Origin: Deltaproteobacteria bacterium
Lineage (GTDB): Bacteria > Desulfobacterota > Desulfobacteria > Desulfobacterales > Desulfobacteraceae
Reading direction: 5' to 3'
Assembly (NCBI GenBank): GCA_027858995.1
Contig: JAQIBP010000054.1
Span: 1-64,000 of the forward strand
DNA length: 64,000 nucleotides
Shown one piece after another: positions 45,151 to 55,039 of the stretch. How positions within the stretch are numbered: position 1 is the first letter of the stretch; each line of letters opens with the position of its first letter. The notes below the pieces were generated by a model that did no database searches, was not told the DNA's origin, and worked only from the letters and a program-made list of their open reading frames with translations. The position numbers and the translations under genes are program-made.

Positions 45151-45166
45151 TGGCACAACATATGCA
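45151..45166 (+). promoter_or_regulatory. Sigma-54 (-24/-12) promoter of the metal efflux operon
   Basis: TGGCACAACATATGCA has the invariant GG and GC with exactly 10 bp between them and the TGGCAC box intact. It lies 78 bp upstream of the first efflux gene. It fits regulation by an NtrC-family activator encoded in the same window. Confidence 0.65.
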
Positions 45167-45243
45167 GAGTTTTATTGTATAATTAAAATTACCATTGAAA
45201 AATATTAATGTGATTTATATTAAATTTAATAAAGGCAATAATT

Positions 45244-46620
45244 ATGAAACAAGTGATTTATCTGGCAGCCATGTTCTGGATCATTATTATATCTTTTCCC
45301 CAGGGTCTCTCCTTTGCCGACGATGCAAAAAGGATGGAAGGTGTTGGAAACAGGCTTTCAACCGAGATTTCTTTATCTGACTTGTTAAATTATGCCTATT
45401 TGAATAATCCTTCAATTATTGCATCAAAACAAGACTGGAAAATTTCAATTGAAAATTACAACCTGGGTAAAAGTTATCCAGATCCCCAGATAATGAGTAC
45501 ATATTACCCATCACCACTTGAAACCAGGCTTGGTCCACAGGATTGGAATTTGACATTGTCCCAGCAGTTTCCTTTTCCAGGCACCCTGTCACAAAAGGGC
45601 AAAGTCCTTGAATCCGATGTGAAAATTTCAAAATTCAGACTGGATAAAACGGTCAGGGACATTGCCGCATCAATTATTATCTCTTTCCATGAACTTATAT
45701 ATGTTCAAAAGGCAAGCCATTTTGCTCAATCAAATTTCAAGCTTGCCCAGGAAATGTTAAAATTAAGTGAAAATCTTTATACAAATGACAAAGCTCTTTT
45801 TTATGACATTTCAAAGGCAAGGGCACAGACGGCACAGATCCAGTATGATATTCTCCTTTTAAAGGAGCTTGAGCAGAGTGAAAAAGCACGTATTAACACT
45901 CTCTTAAACAGAAATCCCCATGCCAGACTGGGAATTGCCAGGGATCTTGCTTTCAGAAAGGTTGTTTATGAAATTAGTGAAATCTATGAATTGTCCAGGG
46001 ATAACCTGGAAAATATCCTGATTGCCGAGGAAAAGATCAACCAGTCTACCCAACGTATGAAACTTGCTAAGCTTGAGAATCTTCCATCATTTAAACTTGG
46101 CCTTTTTTATGCTTCAATCGGAGATCCTGATGTTCCAACACCTCCGCCTGATGCTGGCGATGATGCCATTGGCATCCAGCTTGGTTTTAATATTCCTCTA
46201 TGGTTAGGTAAAAACCAAAGCAGAACATCCATAGCCTTTGCCATGAAACAAAAAGCCAGGGCCCAAAAGCTTGAAATAATAAACAAAACCAGTGCCAAAA
46301 TCAGCAGGCTCTGGTTCAAACTTCAAAATTCTAAAAGACTTATAACTCTTTATGCAAAAGAGATGATCCCCCAGTCATTAAGATCTGTCCAGACAGCAGA
46401 AACCTGGTATCGCCAGGGTGAGGGAAGTTTTTCAGATTTTCTGGAACTCCAGGCCACAGCCTATAATTTCCAGATATCCCTTGAACGGGCAAAAGCAGAT
46501 TATGGAAAAACCCTTGTAAAACTTGAACTTTTCACAGGAGTTTCCCTTGACAAAAGAATAAGTGGTAAAAAAATAACTGGTAAAAAATCAATTGCTCCAA
46601 AAGGAGATGATAAATCATGA
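45244..46620 (+). CDS. TolC-family outer-membrane factor of the metal efflux system (CusC-like)
   Basis: A 458-residue outer-membrane efflux protein with a signal peptide (about 1-25, GLSFADD). Two OEP repeats are seen, with LSDLLNYAYLNNPSI at the start of the first and GIQLGFNIPLWLGKNQSR in the second. It forms the exit channel for the CusBA-like pump. The stop overlaps the next gene (ATGA). It is the first gene after the sigma-54 promoter. Confidence 0.88.
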   Translation: MKQVIYLAAMFWIIIISFPQGLSFADDAKRMEGVGNRLSTEISLSDLLNYAYLNNPSIIASKQDWKISIENYNLGKSYPDPQIMSTYYPSPLETRLGPQDWNLTLSQQFPFPGTLSQKGKVLESDVKISKFRLDKTVRDIAASIIISFHELIYVQKASHFAQSNFKLAQEMLKLSENLYTNDKALFYDISKARAQTAQIQYDILLLKELEQSEKARINTLLNRNPHARLGIARDLAFRKVVYEISEIYELSRDNLENILIAEEKINQSTQRMKLAKLENLPSFKLGLFYASIGDPDVPTPPPDAGDDAIGIQLGFNIPLWLGKNQSRTSIAFAMKQKARAQKLEIINKTSAKISRLWFKLQNSKRLITLYAKEMIPQSLRSVQTAETWYRQGEGSFSDFLELQATAYNFQISLERAKADYGKTLVKLELFTGVSLDKRISGKKITGKKSIAPKGDDKS

Positions 46621-48170
46621 AAACCAAATTATCATTAATATTCATAATATTAACCACATACACATCTTTTGTGTATGGGAATTATGACAATATGCATGAA
46701 TCCCTGGAAAAATACCAGCCTCCTTTGTATTTCACAGAATCTTTAAAGTTTAAAGAGATAGAAAACAATTTTTATTTAAAATCTGATAAAGATTTATCAC
46801 CTTTAATTGCAAGCATTGAGAAACTTAAGCTTGACTTTGAAAACAGAATTAAAAAAGACCGGAAAATTGAATTTTTATCAGATTATGACAATAAACTTTT
46901 TAAACATCTTCTAACCACATCAGATAGTATCAAAGCAGTAAAAAAACTTGTAAAAAAGAAATTTTCCTTAGAAGAGATAGAAATTATTGCTGCTTTAAGA
47001 AACCCTGCAATTCTTGCAGCACAAAAAAAAGTCAAGGCAGAACTTGCTTCCTTTAATCAGATCATGGATCTTGATGAAAATTTAAGGCAGTACGCTGCAT
47101 TTACAAAAGACCTTGATAACAGTGCCGGACCATTAAAAATGAATGATTCCATTCAATCCGGATATCCCTATCCAGGAATGACTGCACTCAAAGGCCAGGT
47201 CATAAATTCCCAGGTTTCAATCCTGTTTGAAAAAATGAAAATTATTCAAAAAAATATTATCACCGATATAAGGAATTCCTTTTGGAACTTGATTTATATT
47301 GATAAAGCCTTTGACATAACATCTGAAATAATAGAGGCTTTCAATCGCCTTAAAGCCGTGGCAACCATATTGTATAAAAGTGGAAAGACAAGTTTTCAGG
47401 ATATCATCAAAATCAACATTAAAATATTTAAGTTAGATGAAGATCTTATTACGCTTACCCGCAAAAGAAAAAATATTGAAATAAAAATACTCGAACTTTT
47501 AAATCTCTCTGCTGATACACTCGTAGGCCAACCTGTAAAGAAAAACACCCATAAAAAAATAGCTGGACCAACAGATCTTTATCCGGTGGCAAGACAACAA
47601 GGACAAGAACTTAAAGTCTTAAGGCTTTCCATTGCAAAAACTAAAAAAATGATAGAACTGGCTGAATCCATGATATTGCTGCCCTTTACCCTTAACCTCT
47701 CTTTAAATGAGGATGATGCTGTTGCAAGTGTGGGAACAGGCGCCGATAGAATGCCCTTCCCGGAAAAAACCATGGCTTCAATGAAGAATGGCACTCCTGA
47801 AAAATCATGGTATGGGATTGATGATCCATGGCTCAGGGAAACAAAACTTAAACTTTCAAGCCTGGAACACACCCTTGTAAAAGAAGAAAACAAAACAGAC
47901 CGTATGATACAGGATGCCTGGTTCAATATGGATAAAAGCAATAGAGAGCTTGAATTATATGAATCAAAAATAAGACCGCTGGCAATATCTGCCCTTAATG
48001 TCTCAACAAGGGCATATGAATCCGGATCAATTCCATTTTCAGATGCCATTGATTCATACACGTATTGGTTAAAGATAAAGCTTTTAATCGCACAGAAACA
48101 TAAAGAGATTGGAACCAGTGTGGCAAAACTTGAAAATATTATGGGCAAGAGTTTTGAGGATGAAAAATAG
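46617..48170 (+). CDS. Second TolC-like outer-membrane factor, divergent
   Basis: A 517-residue secreted protein (signal about 1-20) of the outer-membrane efflux type. The coiled-coil repeats are recognisable (LRNPAILAAQKKVKAELASF; ISALNVSTRAYESGSIPFSD), but the sequence is lysine-rich and diverged, with an 80-residue N-terminal extension. It overlaps the first factor by 4 bp and precedes cusB by 11 bp. Two tandem outer-membrane factors in one Cus operon are unusual. It may form mixed trimers or serve as an alternative channel. Confidence 0.75.
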   Translation: MKTKLSLIFIILTTYTSFVYGNYDNMHESLEKYQPPLYFTESLKFKEIENNFYLKSDKDLSPLIASIEKLKLDFENRIKKDRKIEFLSDYDNKLFKHLLTTSDSIKAVKKLVKKKFSLEEIEIIAALRNPAILAAQKKVKAELASFNQIMDLDENLRQYAAFTKDLDNSAGPLKMNDSIQSGYPYPGMTALKGQVINSQVSILFEKMKIIQKNIITDIRNSFWNLIYIDKAFDITSEIIEAFNRLKAVATILYKSGKTSFQDIIKINIKIFKLDEDLITLTRKRKNIEIKILELLNLSADTLVGQPVKKNTHKKIAGPTDLYPVARQQGQELKVLRLSIAKTKKMIELAESMILLPFTLNLSLNEDDAVASVGTGADRMPFPEKTMASMKNGTPEKSWYGIDDPWLRETKLKLSSLEHTLVKEENKTDRMIQDAWFNMDKSNRELELYESKIRPLAISALNVSTRAYESGSIPFSDAIDSYTYWLKIKLLIAQKHKEIGTSVAKLENIMGKSFEDEK

Positions 48171-48181
48171 AGGAGCTGATC

Positions 48182-49678
48182 ATGGTAAAAAAATATAAAA
48201 CAAAATCCTTTTACATAACGACTATTGTGGCAGCCCTGATAGCGATTTCTGCCTTGTTAACTTTGCCGGAAAGGAACAGCTTCAGTGCCGATTCAGATAA
48301 TCATGACCAAAAACCTGCAGCCCGCAATACTTCTGTTCAAGATTCAAACCAGAAAAAAATAATCTATTGGCGGGCCCCCATGGACCCTTTTGAAATTTAT
48401 GATGAACCAGGCCAGAGCAAAATGGGGATGGATCTTGTCCCTGTTTACGAGGACGATGCTGTAGATGATTCCGGTACAAAAGAGAGGAAAATAGTTTATT
48501 GGCGGGCCCCCATGGATCCAAGCGAAACATATGAAAAACCCGGGAAAAGTAAAAAAGGTAAAAAACTTATCCCTGTGTATGAAGATGAGCTCATGGGAGG
48601 TGTTAATATTAAAATAGACCCGGTGGTTGAGCAAAACATGGGTCTTATAACGGAAAAAGTTCAAAAAGGGCCTTTAAAACATACCATCAAGACCTATGGA
48701 AATATCACCTTTGATGAAACCAGGACTGGAGTGATCAGCCAGAAATTTGACGGATGGATAGAAAAACTTTATGCAGACTTTACAGGGTATTATGTAAAAA
48801 AAGGAGACCCATTGTATGAAATTTATTCTCCGTTACTGCTTGCAGCCCAGGAAGAATACCTGTCTGCATTTAAAAACTATCAAACGCAAAAAACAGTTTT
48901 CAATAATGATATCTTAAATTCTGCCCGCATGCGGTTGATGTATTTTGATATTGCAGACTTAGAAATAAAATCTATTGAAAAAACCAAACAGGTAAAAAAG
49001 ACCATCATTATAAGGTCACCTTTTACAGGTTTTGTAACCCGCAAAAATGCCGTGGAAGGATCTTTTGTTAAAACAGGGGCCAGTCTTTATACCATCTCAG
49101 ATCTGTCCCATGTCTGGGTTGAAGCCCATATTTTTGAATATGAGCAAAACCTTGTTTTCAAAGGCCAGGAAGTTGAAATGACCCTCACCTATAACCCGGG
49201 CAAAGTATACAAAGGGAATATCGCTTATATTTTCCCATATCTGCAGCAAAAAACAAGGGATGTCATAATCAGGATTGATTTTTTAAATGAGAACAATGAA
49301 CTAAAGCCTGACATGTTTGCAAATATCAAAATTAAAACAACAGCTGATGAAAAGATCATTTATATCTCCTCCCAGTCAGTCATTTATTCCGGTAATAAGA
49401 AAATTGTTTTTGTGTCCAAGGGCAATGGAAAATACTCTCCCCGGGAAATCAGTACAGGTATCCATCTTGATGACGGTATGGTACAGATTTTAACCGGGCT
49501 TGCAAAGAATGAAATTGTTGTTACTTCAGGCCAGTTTCTTCTTGATTCCGAATCAAAACTCAAGGAAGCAGTTCAGAAAATGATTGAGGGCAAAAGAGGA
49601 CCGACATCAAAAAAAATTGAAGAAGATTTTTTCGATGATATGGGGTTTGAAGAAGATTTATTCGATAATATAGAATAA
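48182..49678 (+). CDS. cusB: RND periplasmic adaptor with two tandem heavy-metal-binding motifs (CusB-like)
   Basis: A 498-residue membrane-fusion protein (N-terminal anchor about 10-28). Residues 60-90 and 104-134 are two copies of the small heavy-metal-binding domain in its YWRAPMDP form. Copy 1 keeps KMGMDLVPVYE; copy 2 has KKGKKLIPVYE, losing its methionines. The rest is a CusB-type hairpin and barrel ending in an acidic tail. It couples CusA to the outer-membrane factor and delivers Cu(I)/Ag(I). It lies 21 bp before cusA. Confidence 0.9.
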   Translation: MVKKYKTKSFYITTIVAALIAISALLTLPERNSFSADSDNHDQKPAARNTSVQDSNQKKIIYWRAPMDPFEIYDEPGQSKMGMDLVPVYEDDAVDDSGTKERKIVYWRAPMDPSETYEKPGKSKKGKKLIPVYEDELMGGVNIKIDPVVEQNMGLITEKVQKGPLKHTIKTYGNITFDETRTGVISQKFDGWIEKLYADFTGYYVKKGDPLYEIYSPLLLAAQEEYLSAFKNYQTQKTVFNNDILNSARMRLMYFDIADLEIKSIEKTKQVKKTIIIRSPFTGFVTRKNAVEGSFVKTGASLYTISDLSHVWVEAHIFEYEQNLVFKGQEVEMTLTYNPGKVYKGNIAYIFPYLQQKTRDVIIRIDFLNENNELKPDMFANIKIKTTADEKIIYISSQSVIYSGNKKIVFVSKGNGKYSPREISTGIHLDDGMVQILTGLAKNEIVVTSGQFLLDSESKLKEAVQKMIEGKRGPTSKKIEEDFFDDMGFEEDLFDNIE

Positions 49679-49699
49679 TTAAAAACAGGGTAAAATTCA

Positions 49700-52600
49700 A
49701 TGATAGAAAAAATAATAGTATGGTCAATAAAAAACAGATTCATGGTTATCATTATGACCCTGTTCATCATTGTGGCAGGAATCCTTGCCATGCTGAAAAC
49801 ACCTCTTGATGCCATTCCAGACCTGTCTGATGTCCAGGTAATCGTGTACACTGAATACCCTGGTCAGGCCCCACAGGTTGTTGAAGACCAGGTGACATAC
49901 CCTCTTACCACTGCTATGCTCAGTGTTCCCTATGCAAAGGTTGTCAGGGGATACTCCTTTTTTGGATATTCCTTTGTATATCTTATCTTTGAAGACGGAA
50001 CAGACATATACTGGGCAAGATCAAGAGTTATGGAATATCTTAATTTTGTTTCAGGAAGGTTGCCTGCAGGTGTAACTCCAAGTCTTGGGCCAGATGCCAC
50101 AGGTGTTGGCTGGATATATGAATATGTATTAAAAGACACCACTGGTCAAAATGATCTGCAAAAACTTCGATCCATCCAGGACTGGTTTTTAAGATATGAA
50201 TTAACTGCTGTGCCAGGTGTTTCAGAAGTTGCCAGCATTGGAGGATTTGTTAAACAATACCAGGTGGAAGTTGATCCCAATAAACTGGTTTCATACGATA
50301 TTCCCATCTCAAAAATAAAAAATGCCATTAAAAAGTCCAATTCCGATGTCGGGGGAAAACTTATTGAAATGGGGGAAACCGAATTCATGGTACGGGGCCT
50401 TGGATATATACAATCCCTTGAAGACATAAAAAACATTGTCATCTCCTCTGACGAAAAAGGTACCCCTATTCTTTTAAAAGACATTGCCGATATCCATATC
50501 GGGCCGGAGTTAAGGCGCGGTATCCTTGAATGGAATGGTGAAGGAGAGATTGTGGGTGGTGTTGTAATTATGAGATATGGGGAAAATGCCCTTGAAGTAA
50601 TAAAAAAGGTAAAACTCAAACTTGCACAACTCCAAGATGGCCTTCCTGAAGGTGTTGAAATCCTGACAGGATATGACCGTTCCTCCCTTATCCAAAGAGC
50701 TGTTGAAACCCTTAAAACAAAACTTACCGAAGAGATGATTGTGGTGGCTCTGATATGCATTTTGTTCCTTTTGCATTTCAGATCTGCCTTTGTTGCTATT
50801 TTCACCCTTCCCGTTGGGATTTTGATGTCTTTTCTGATCATGTATCTTCTTGGAATCAATGCCAACATCATGAGCCTGGGCGGTATTGCAATTGCCATAG
50901 GAGTTATGGTGGATGCCTCCATTGTTCTGGTGGAAAATGCCCACAAACACCTGGAAAGAGACAGGGATAAAAAAAACCATACACAGATTATTATTGACGC
51001 GTCAAAAGAAGTAGGCCCTGCCCTTTTTTTCTCTCTATTGATTATTACAATCTCATTTCTTCCTGTATTCAGTCTCACAGAACAATCAGGAAGGCTTTTC
51101 AAACCCCTTGCCTATACCAAAACAACTGCCATGGCAGCCTCTTCTCTGCTTGCGATTACCATTATCCCGGTTCTCATGACCTTTTTTGTAAAAGAGAACC
51201 CCATTGACCCTGAGTTCTCCAGGAAGAAGAAAACATGGATCTGGATAATGACTCTTGCAGGACCGCCGGCTCTGGTTTTCCTTGCAGGTCTTTTTGGAAT
51301 CAATCTTCCTGACTACAGCCTTGTACTGGCATTTGGCGTTTCAATATTGCTTTACTTTTGTCTTTGTCCCCAGAAAATAATTTCAGAAAAGAAAAATCCC
51401 ATATCCAAAAGTTTAATCCGGCTTTATCTTCCCTTGATAAGAGTTGTTTTAAAATGGCGGAAAACAACCATTCTTGTTGCTTTGCTTGCCCTTGCAGTCA
51501 CCTGGTATCCAATGTCCCGTATAGGAAGTGAATTCATGCCTCCTCTAAATGAAGGGGACCTTCTTTATATGCCCACAACCCTGCCCGGTATATCCATTAC
51601 CAAGGCCAAAGAACTTTTGCAGCAGACAGATAAAATTATTCAAAAATTTCCGGAAGTTGAAACCGTCCTGGGTAAAATAGGCCGGGCAGAAACCTCAACC
51701 GATCCAGCTCCCCTTTCAATGATAGAAACAGTAGTCACGCTTAGGCCCCAGGTCCAACATGAAATTATTTTACATGATCGTTTTTTTTCAGACTGGCCCG
51801 GGTGGCTTAAAAAACCTCTTACCTTTATATGGCCTGAACAATATAAAGGGGTAATCCTCCACGAGTGGAGAAAAAAATATATTAATCGTTTTTTTTCAAA
51901 CTGGCCCGGATTTTTAAAAACTCCTTTGTCATGGATAATGCCCGAGGAGAGATACATTACAATAAAAGAGCTTGCCAATGATCTTGATAAGGCTGTGAAA
52001 TTTCCAGGGCTTACAAATGCCTGGACAATGCCTATAAAAACCCGGATTGATATGCTGTCAACGGGCATAAAAACTCCTGTGGGCATCAAAATCATGGGGC
52101 CTGATCTTGGCACCCTGTCCAAAATCGGGGAAAACATAGAAGCATTCCTGAGAAATCAACCAGGCACCTTGTCTGTATTCTCAGAACGTGTCACAGGAGG
52201 TAATTATCTGGATTTTAAAATTAACCGTGAAAACATTGCCCGTTATGGACTTTTTGTCCAGGATGTGCAGGATATTATCACAACTGCCATAGGTGGAATG
52301 AATGTTACCGATACTGTTGAAGGCCTTGAAAGATATCCTGTCAACTTAAGGTACAACCGTGAGTTCAGGGACAATATTTACATGCTGAAAAGGGTCCGGG
52401 TATCAACACCAACAGGAGCCCAGATTCCCCTTACCCAGCTTGCAGATATATCTATCCACAAAGGCCCTGCAGGCATTAAAACCGAAAATTCAAAAAAAAC
52501 TGCCTGGATATATATAGATCTCAAAGGCATTGATATAGGTACATATGTTAAAAATACAAAAAAACTGGTTGAAGAGAAGATTCAACTGCCTTCAGGATAT

Positions 52601-53167
52601 TCAATTGTATGGTCAGGCCAGTATGAATACATGGAAAAAGCAAGAAAAACCCTGAACATCATAGTTCCGGCAACCCTGCTTGTGATTTTTTTACTTCTTT
52701 ATATTCATTTTAAAAATTTTGTAGAAGTTATCATAGTAATGGCAAGCCTGCCATTTGCACTGCTTGGAGGGATCTGGCTTATTTATATGCTTGGCTACAA
52801 CTTTTCGGTTGCCGTTGGTGTGGGATTTATCGCACTTGCAGGACTTGCAACTGAAACCGGTATAGTCATGCTTGTTTATCTTGATGCAACATTTAAAAAG
52901 AACAGAGAAGCAAAAAAAATGAGCTCTTCAATTGAGCTTTTTGATTCAATTATTGAAGGTGCTGTGGAAAGGGTCAGACCTTTAATTATGACCGTTGCAA
53001 CAACTTTGATAGGCCTTTTGCCTGTAATGTACGGGTCTGGGGCCGGTTCACAGATAATGAAACGAATAGCAGCACCAATGGTTGGCGGCCTTGTTTCATC
53101 AACCATAATGACTCTTATTATCATTCCTGTGGCCTATAATTTGTGGAAAATAAGAACAATTAAATAG
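49700..53167 (+). CDS. cusA: Heavy-metal efflux RND pump (CusA-like) with extra inserts
   Basis: An 1155-residue inner-membrane proton-driven pump of the HME family. It has DAIPDLSDVQVIVYTEYPGQ near residue 35, the TM4 motif GGIAIAIGVMVDASIVLVEN near 393-412, and the MSRIGSEFMPPLNEGDLLYMP segment. It is about 100 residues longer than E. coli CusA. One insert (about 510-557) adds two hydrophobic segments after TM6. Another (about 689-752) contains a tandem Trp-rich repeat. The neighbours support Cu(I)/Ag(I) export, though other divalent metals cannot be excluded. Confidence 0.92.
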   Translation: MIEKIIVWSIKNRFMVIIMTLFIIVAGILAMLKTPLDAIPDLSDVQVIVYTEYPGQAPQVVEDQVTYPLTTAMLSVPYAKVVRGYSFFGYSFVYLIFEDGTDIYWARSRVMEYLNFVSGRLPAGVTPSLGPDATGVGWIYEYVLKDTTGQNDLQKLRSIQDWFLRYELTAVPGVSEVASIGGFVKQYQVEVDPNKLVSYDIPISKIKNAIKKSNSDVGGKLIEMGETEFMVRGLGYIQSLEDIKNIVISSDEKGTPILLKDIADIHIGPELRRGILEWNGEGEIVGGVVIMRYGENALEVIKKVKLKLAQLQDGLPEGVEILTGYDRSSLIQRAVETLKTKLTEEMIVVALICILFLLHFRSAFVAIFTLPVGILMSFLIMYLLGINANIMSLGGIAIAIGVMVDASIVLVENAHKHLERDRDKKNHTQIIIDASKEVGPALFFSLLIITISFLPVFSLTEQSGRLFKPLAYTKTTAMAASSLLAITIIPVLMTFFVKENPIDPEFSRKKKTWIWIMTLAGPPALVFLAGLFGINLPDYSLVLAFGVSILLYFCLCPQKIISEKKNPISKSLIRLYLPLIRVVLKWRKTTILVALLALAVTWYPMSRIGSEFMPPLNEGDLLYMPTTLPGISITKAKELLQQTDKIIQKFPEVETVLGKIGRAETSTDPAPLSMIETVVTLRPQVQHEIILHDRFFSDWPGWLKKPLTFIWPEQYKGVILHEWRKKYINRFFSNWPGFLKTPLSWIMPEERYITIKELANDLDKAVKFPGLTNAWTMPIKTRIDMLSTGIKTPVGIKIMGPDLGTLSKIGENIEAFLRNQPGTLSVFSERVTGGNYLDFKINRENIARYGLFVQDVQDIITTAIGGMNVTDTVEGLERYPVNLRYNREFRDNIYMLKRVRVSTPTGAQIPLTQLADISIHKGPAGIKTENSKKTAWIYIDLKGIDIGTYVKNTKKLVEEKIQLPSGYSIVWSGQYEYMEKARKTLNIIVPATLLVIFLLLYIHFKNFVEVIIVMASLPFALLGGIWLIYMLGYNFSVAVGVGFIALAGLATETGIVMLVYLDATFKKNREAKKMSSSIELFDSIIEGAVERVRPLIMTVATTLIGLLPVMYGSGAGSQIMKRIAAPMVGGLVSSTIMTLIIIPVAYNLWKIRTIK
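51777..51951 (+). repeat. Internal tandem duplication in cusA
   Basis: TCGTTTTTTTTCA followed by ACTGGCCCGG occurs at about 51778 and again at about 51885, 107 bp apart. The encoded blocks are RFFSDWPGWLKKPLTFIWPE and RFFSNWPGFLKTPLSWIMPE. It encodes an insertion in the periplasmic porter region not found in E. coli CusA. Confidence 0.75.
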
Positions 53168-53191
53168 CATTATATTAAAAGGAGCCTTTCA

Positions 53192-53680
53192 ATGAAAAAG
53201 CAATTTAAATTAATTATCAGTGCAGTACTTTTGTCCATTGTTTTCATGACAGGATATGCCTTGGCCATGGAGGGAAATGATATGGATGAATCAGAAAAAA
53301 TAGGAGACCTTATCCATGAGTCAGTCATTGACGGGTATGTTCTCTCCCATTACTTCATGGATCTTCGCGATCAGAAAACAGCAAGCCATGCTGATGATAC
53401 CAAAATCGGCACTCCGAACTTGGATAAAGAAGAGATGGACAAACCCCATCACATCATGGTTTACATCATGGACAAAGACCATAATCCTGTTTTAAAGGGA
53501 AAAGTTGGTTTCATGATAAAAGATGCTGCCAACAATAAACAAACAGCAATGGGAATGTTCATGAGCAAAGGTTTCGGCACAACTGCCGACATGAAAAAAA
53601 AGGGGAGTTATACTATTTTCACCAAAATTGTTTTAGAAAACAAGATCTTAAAAGACAGCTTTAAGTATGAAATAAATTGA
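53192..53680 (+). CDS. Met/His-rich periplasmic protein of the efflux operon
   Basis: A 162-residue exported protein (signal about 1-25, GYALA). The mature part has many Met and His residues (MDKPHHIMVYIMDKDH, MGMFMSKGFG) and ends in a beta-rich segment resembling FixH/YtkA or CopC-like small domains. I do not recognise the family with certainty. As the last gene of the cus operon, followed by a strong terminator, it may be a metallochaperone with a CusF-like role. It has no CusF sequence signature. Confidence 0.7.
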   Translation: MKKQFKLIISAVLLSIVFMTGYALAMEGNDMDESEKIGDLIHESVIDGYVLSHYFMDLRDQKTASHADDTKIGTPNLDKEEMDKPHHIMVYIMDKDHNPVLKGKVGFMIKDAANNKQTAMGMFMSKGFGTTADMKKKGSYTIFTKIVLENKILKDSFKYEIN

Positions 53681-53700
53681 TTCTTTTCAAATAAATTGGG

Positions 53701-53743
53701 GACACCAGGATTGAAGCTAATAATTATATTAAATCCTGGTGTC
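53701..53743 (+). terminator. Terminator of the metal efflux operon
   Basis: GACACCAGGATT (53701-53712) pairs perfectly with AATCCTGGTGTC (53732-53743), a 12-bp stem with a 19-nt loop, followed by TTATTT. Confidence 0.8.
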
Positions 53744-53857
53744 TTATTTCCTGTCCTTTTATGATTTAAAATGATGAAATTTATAACTCAAGCTACCAAG
53801 GAAAACACCCAAAAAAGGGTTTTTATAATGGAAAATTAAAAAAAAGGAGAAGAGATT

Positions 53858-55039
53858 ATGATTAGATTATGTAAAATACCAATAATGGTTTTAATCTTGA
53901 TATGTTTCATTGGAAGTTTTTCTTGGGCCGGATTCAAATTTAAAATTAATGATAGCACAAAAGGAGAAATTGATTTTTGGACCCAAGCTTGGTATCAATA
54001 TGCTGAAAAAGCCAGTGATAGTAACGGAGATAATATTCTGGATGAAGATGTTAATGATTTTATGATCCGAAGAGCATATTTCAGCATCAGCGGTGAGTCA
54101 ACACCATATCTAAGTTTTTTTACTCATATTGCCGCAGACAGGATCGGTCAAAACAATCTGAATGATTCTTCATTGGGCCTTGGAAGCGGGGTTGCATTTA
54201 GGGATCTATGGATTACACTCAAACCATCCGATGCCTTAAAACTTCAAGTAGGGCGAATGTATGTTCCCTTTACACGAAATTACGGTACCACATCAACAAA
54301 ATCTCTTCTTACAACAGACCTCGACTGGGCCCAGGGAGGAATAAGAGGTAATATTTTTTATCCCAGTAAGGTTGGTCGTGATGATGGCGCCACTCTTTGG
54401 GGGAACCTCATGGAAGATAAGTTTCAATATCGGTTTATGGTTGGTGAAGGTGTTGAAAACACCTCGCAAAATCCTGATGATAATTTAAGATTTGCGGGAA
54501 GAATCAGTGCCAATTTTTTTGATGCTGAAACCGGTTGGTTCAATCAAGGTACTTATTTGGGTAAGAAACGAATTCTTGCTATAGGTTTTGGAGCCGATTC
54601 GCAAGAATTGGTATTTGGATCCCGGACTGATGACTATTTAGCTTGGACCGTAGACGTTCACTATGATCAACCTTTAAGCAATGGAGGAGCTATCACTGCT
54701 GAAGCTGCCTACATTGATATTGAGAATGTAGCCAATAGTATAAAATACACCCAACTTGTGCCCGGAGATAACGGTTCAATCGTTTCTTTGAAAGCTGGGT
54801 ATCTCTTTCCCGGTAATTTTGGTATAGGCAGGCTTCAACCCTTTGCTCATTATGAACTTATTAACGTAGATAAAACAGGTAAAGACGACACACAGGTATA
54901 TGGTTTGGGTTTAAACTATTTTTTCAAAGGACATGCAAATAAATTGAGCTTAGATATTTCAAACGTTGATCAAGAACAGGAAACGATATCTGTACAGGAT
55001 CATTTTGTTGTTACAGTTCAAATTGCCGCAGGTTTCTAA
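53858..55039 (+). CDS. Phosphate-selective/ExtI-like outer-membrane porin
   Basis: A 393-residue outer-membrane beta-barrel with a signal peptide (about 1-24, FSWA) and a C-terminal phenylalanine. Features are the FMIRRAYFSISG strand, DLWITLKPSDALKLQVGRMYVPFTRN and a DDGATLWGNL segment, as in OprP-type porins and the porins linked to selenite/tellurite reduction operons. Upstream lies a weak CCC-A6-GGG-T5 hairpin (53808-53824). It follows the cus operon terminator, so it has its own transcript. The solute is unknown. Confidence 0.8.
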   Translation: MIRLCKIPIMVLILICFIGSFSWAGFKFKINDSTKGEIDFWTQAWYQYAEKASDSNGDNILDEDVNDFMIRRAYFSISGESTPYLSFFTHIAADRIGQNNLNDSSLGLGSGVAFRDLWITLKPSDALKLQVGRMYVPFTRNYGTTSTKSLLTTDLDWAQGGIRGNIFYPSKVGRDDGATLWGNLMEDKFQYRFMVGEGVENTSQNPDDNLRFAGRISANFFDAETGWFNQGTYLGKKRILAIGFGADSQELVFGSRTDDYLAWTVDVHYDQPLSNGGAITAEAAYIDIENVANSIKYTQLVPGDNGSIVSLKAGYLFPGNFGIGRLQPFAHYELINVDKTGKDDTQVYGLGLNYFFKGHANKLSLDISNVDQEQETISVQDHFVVTVQIAAGF

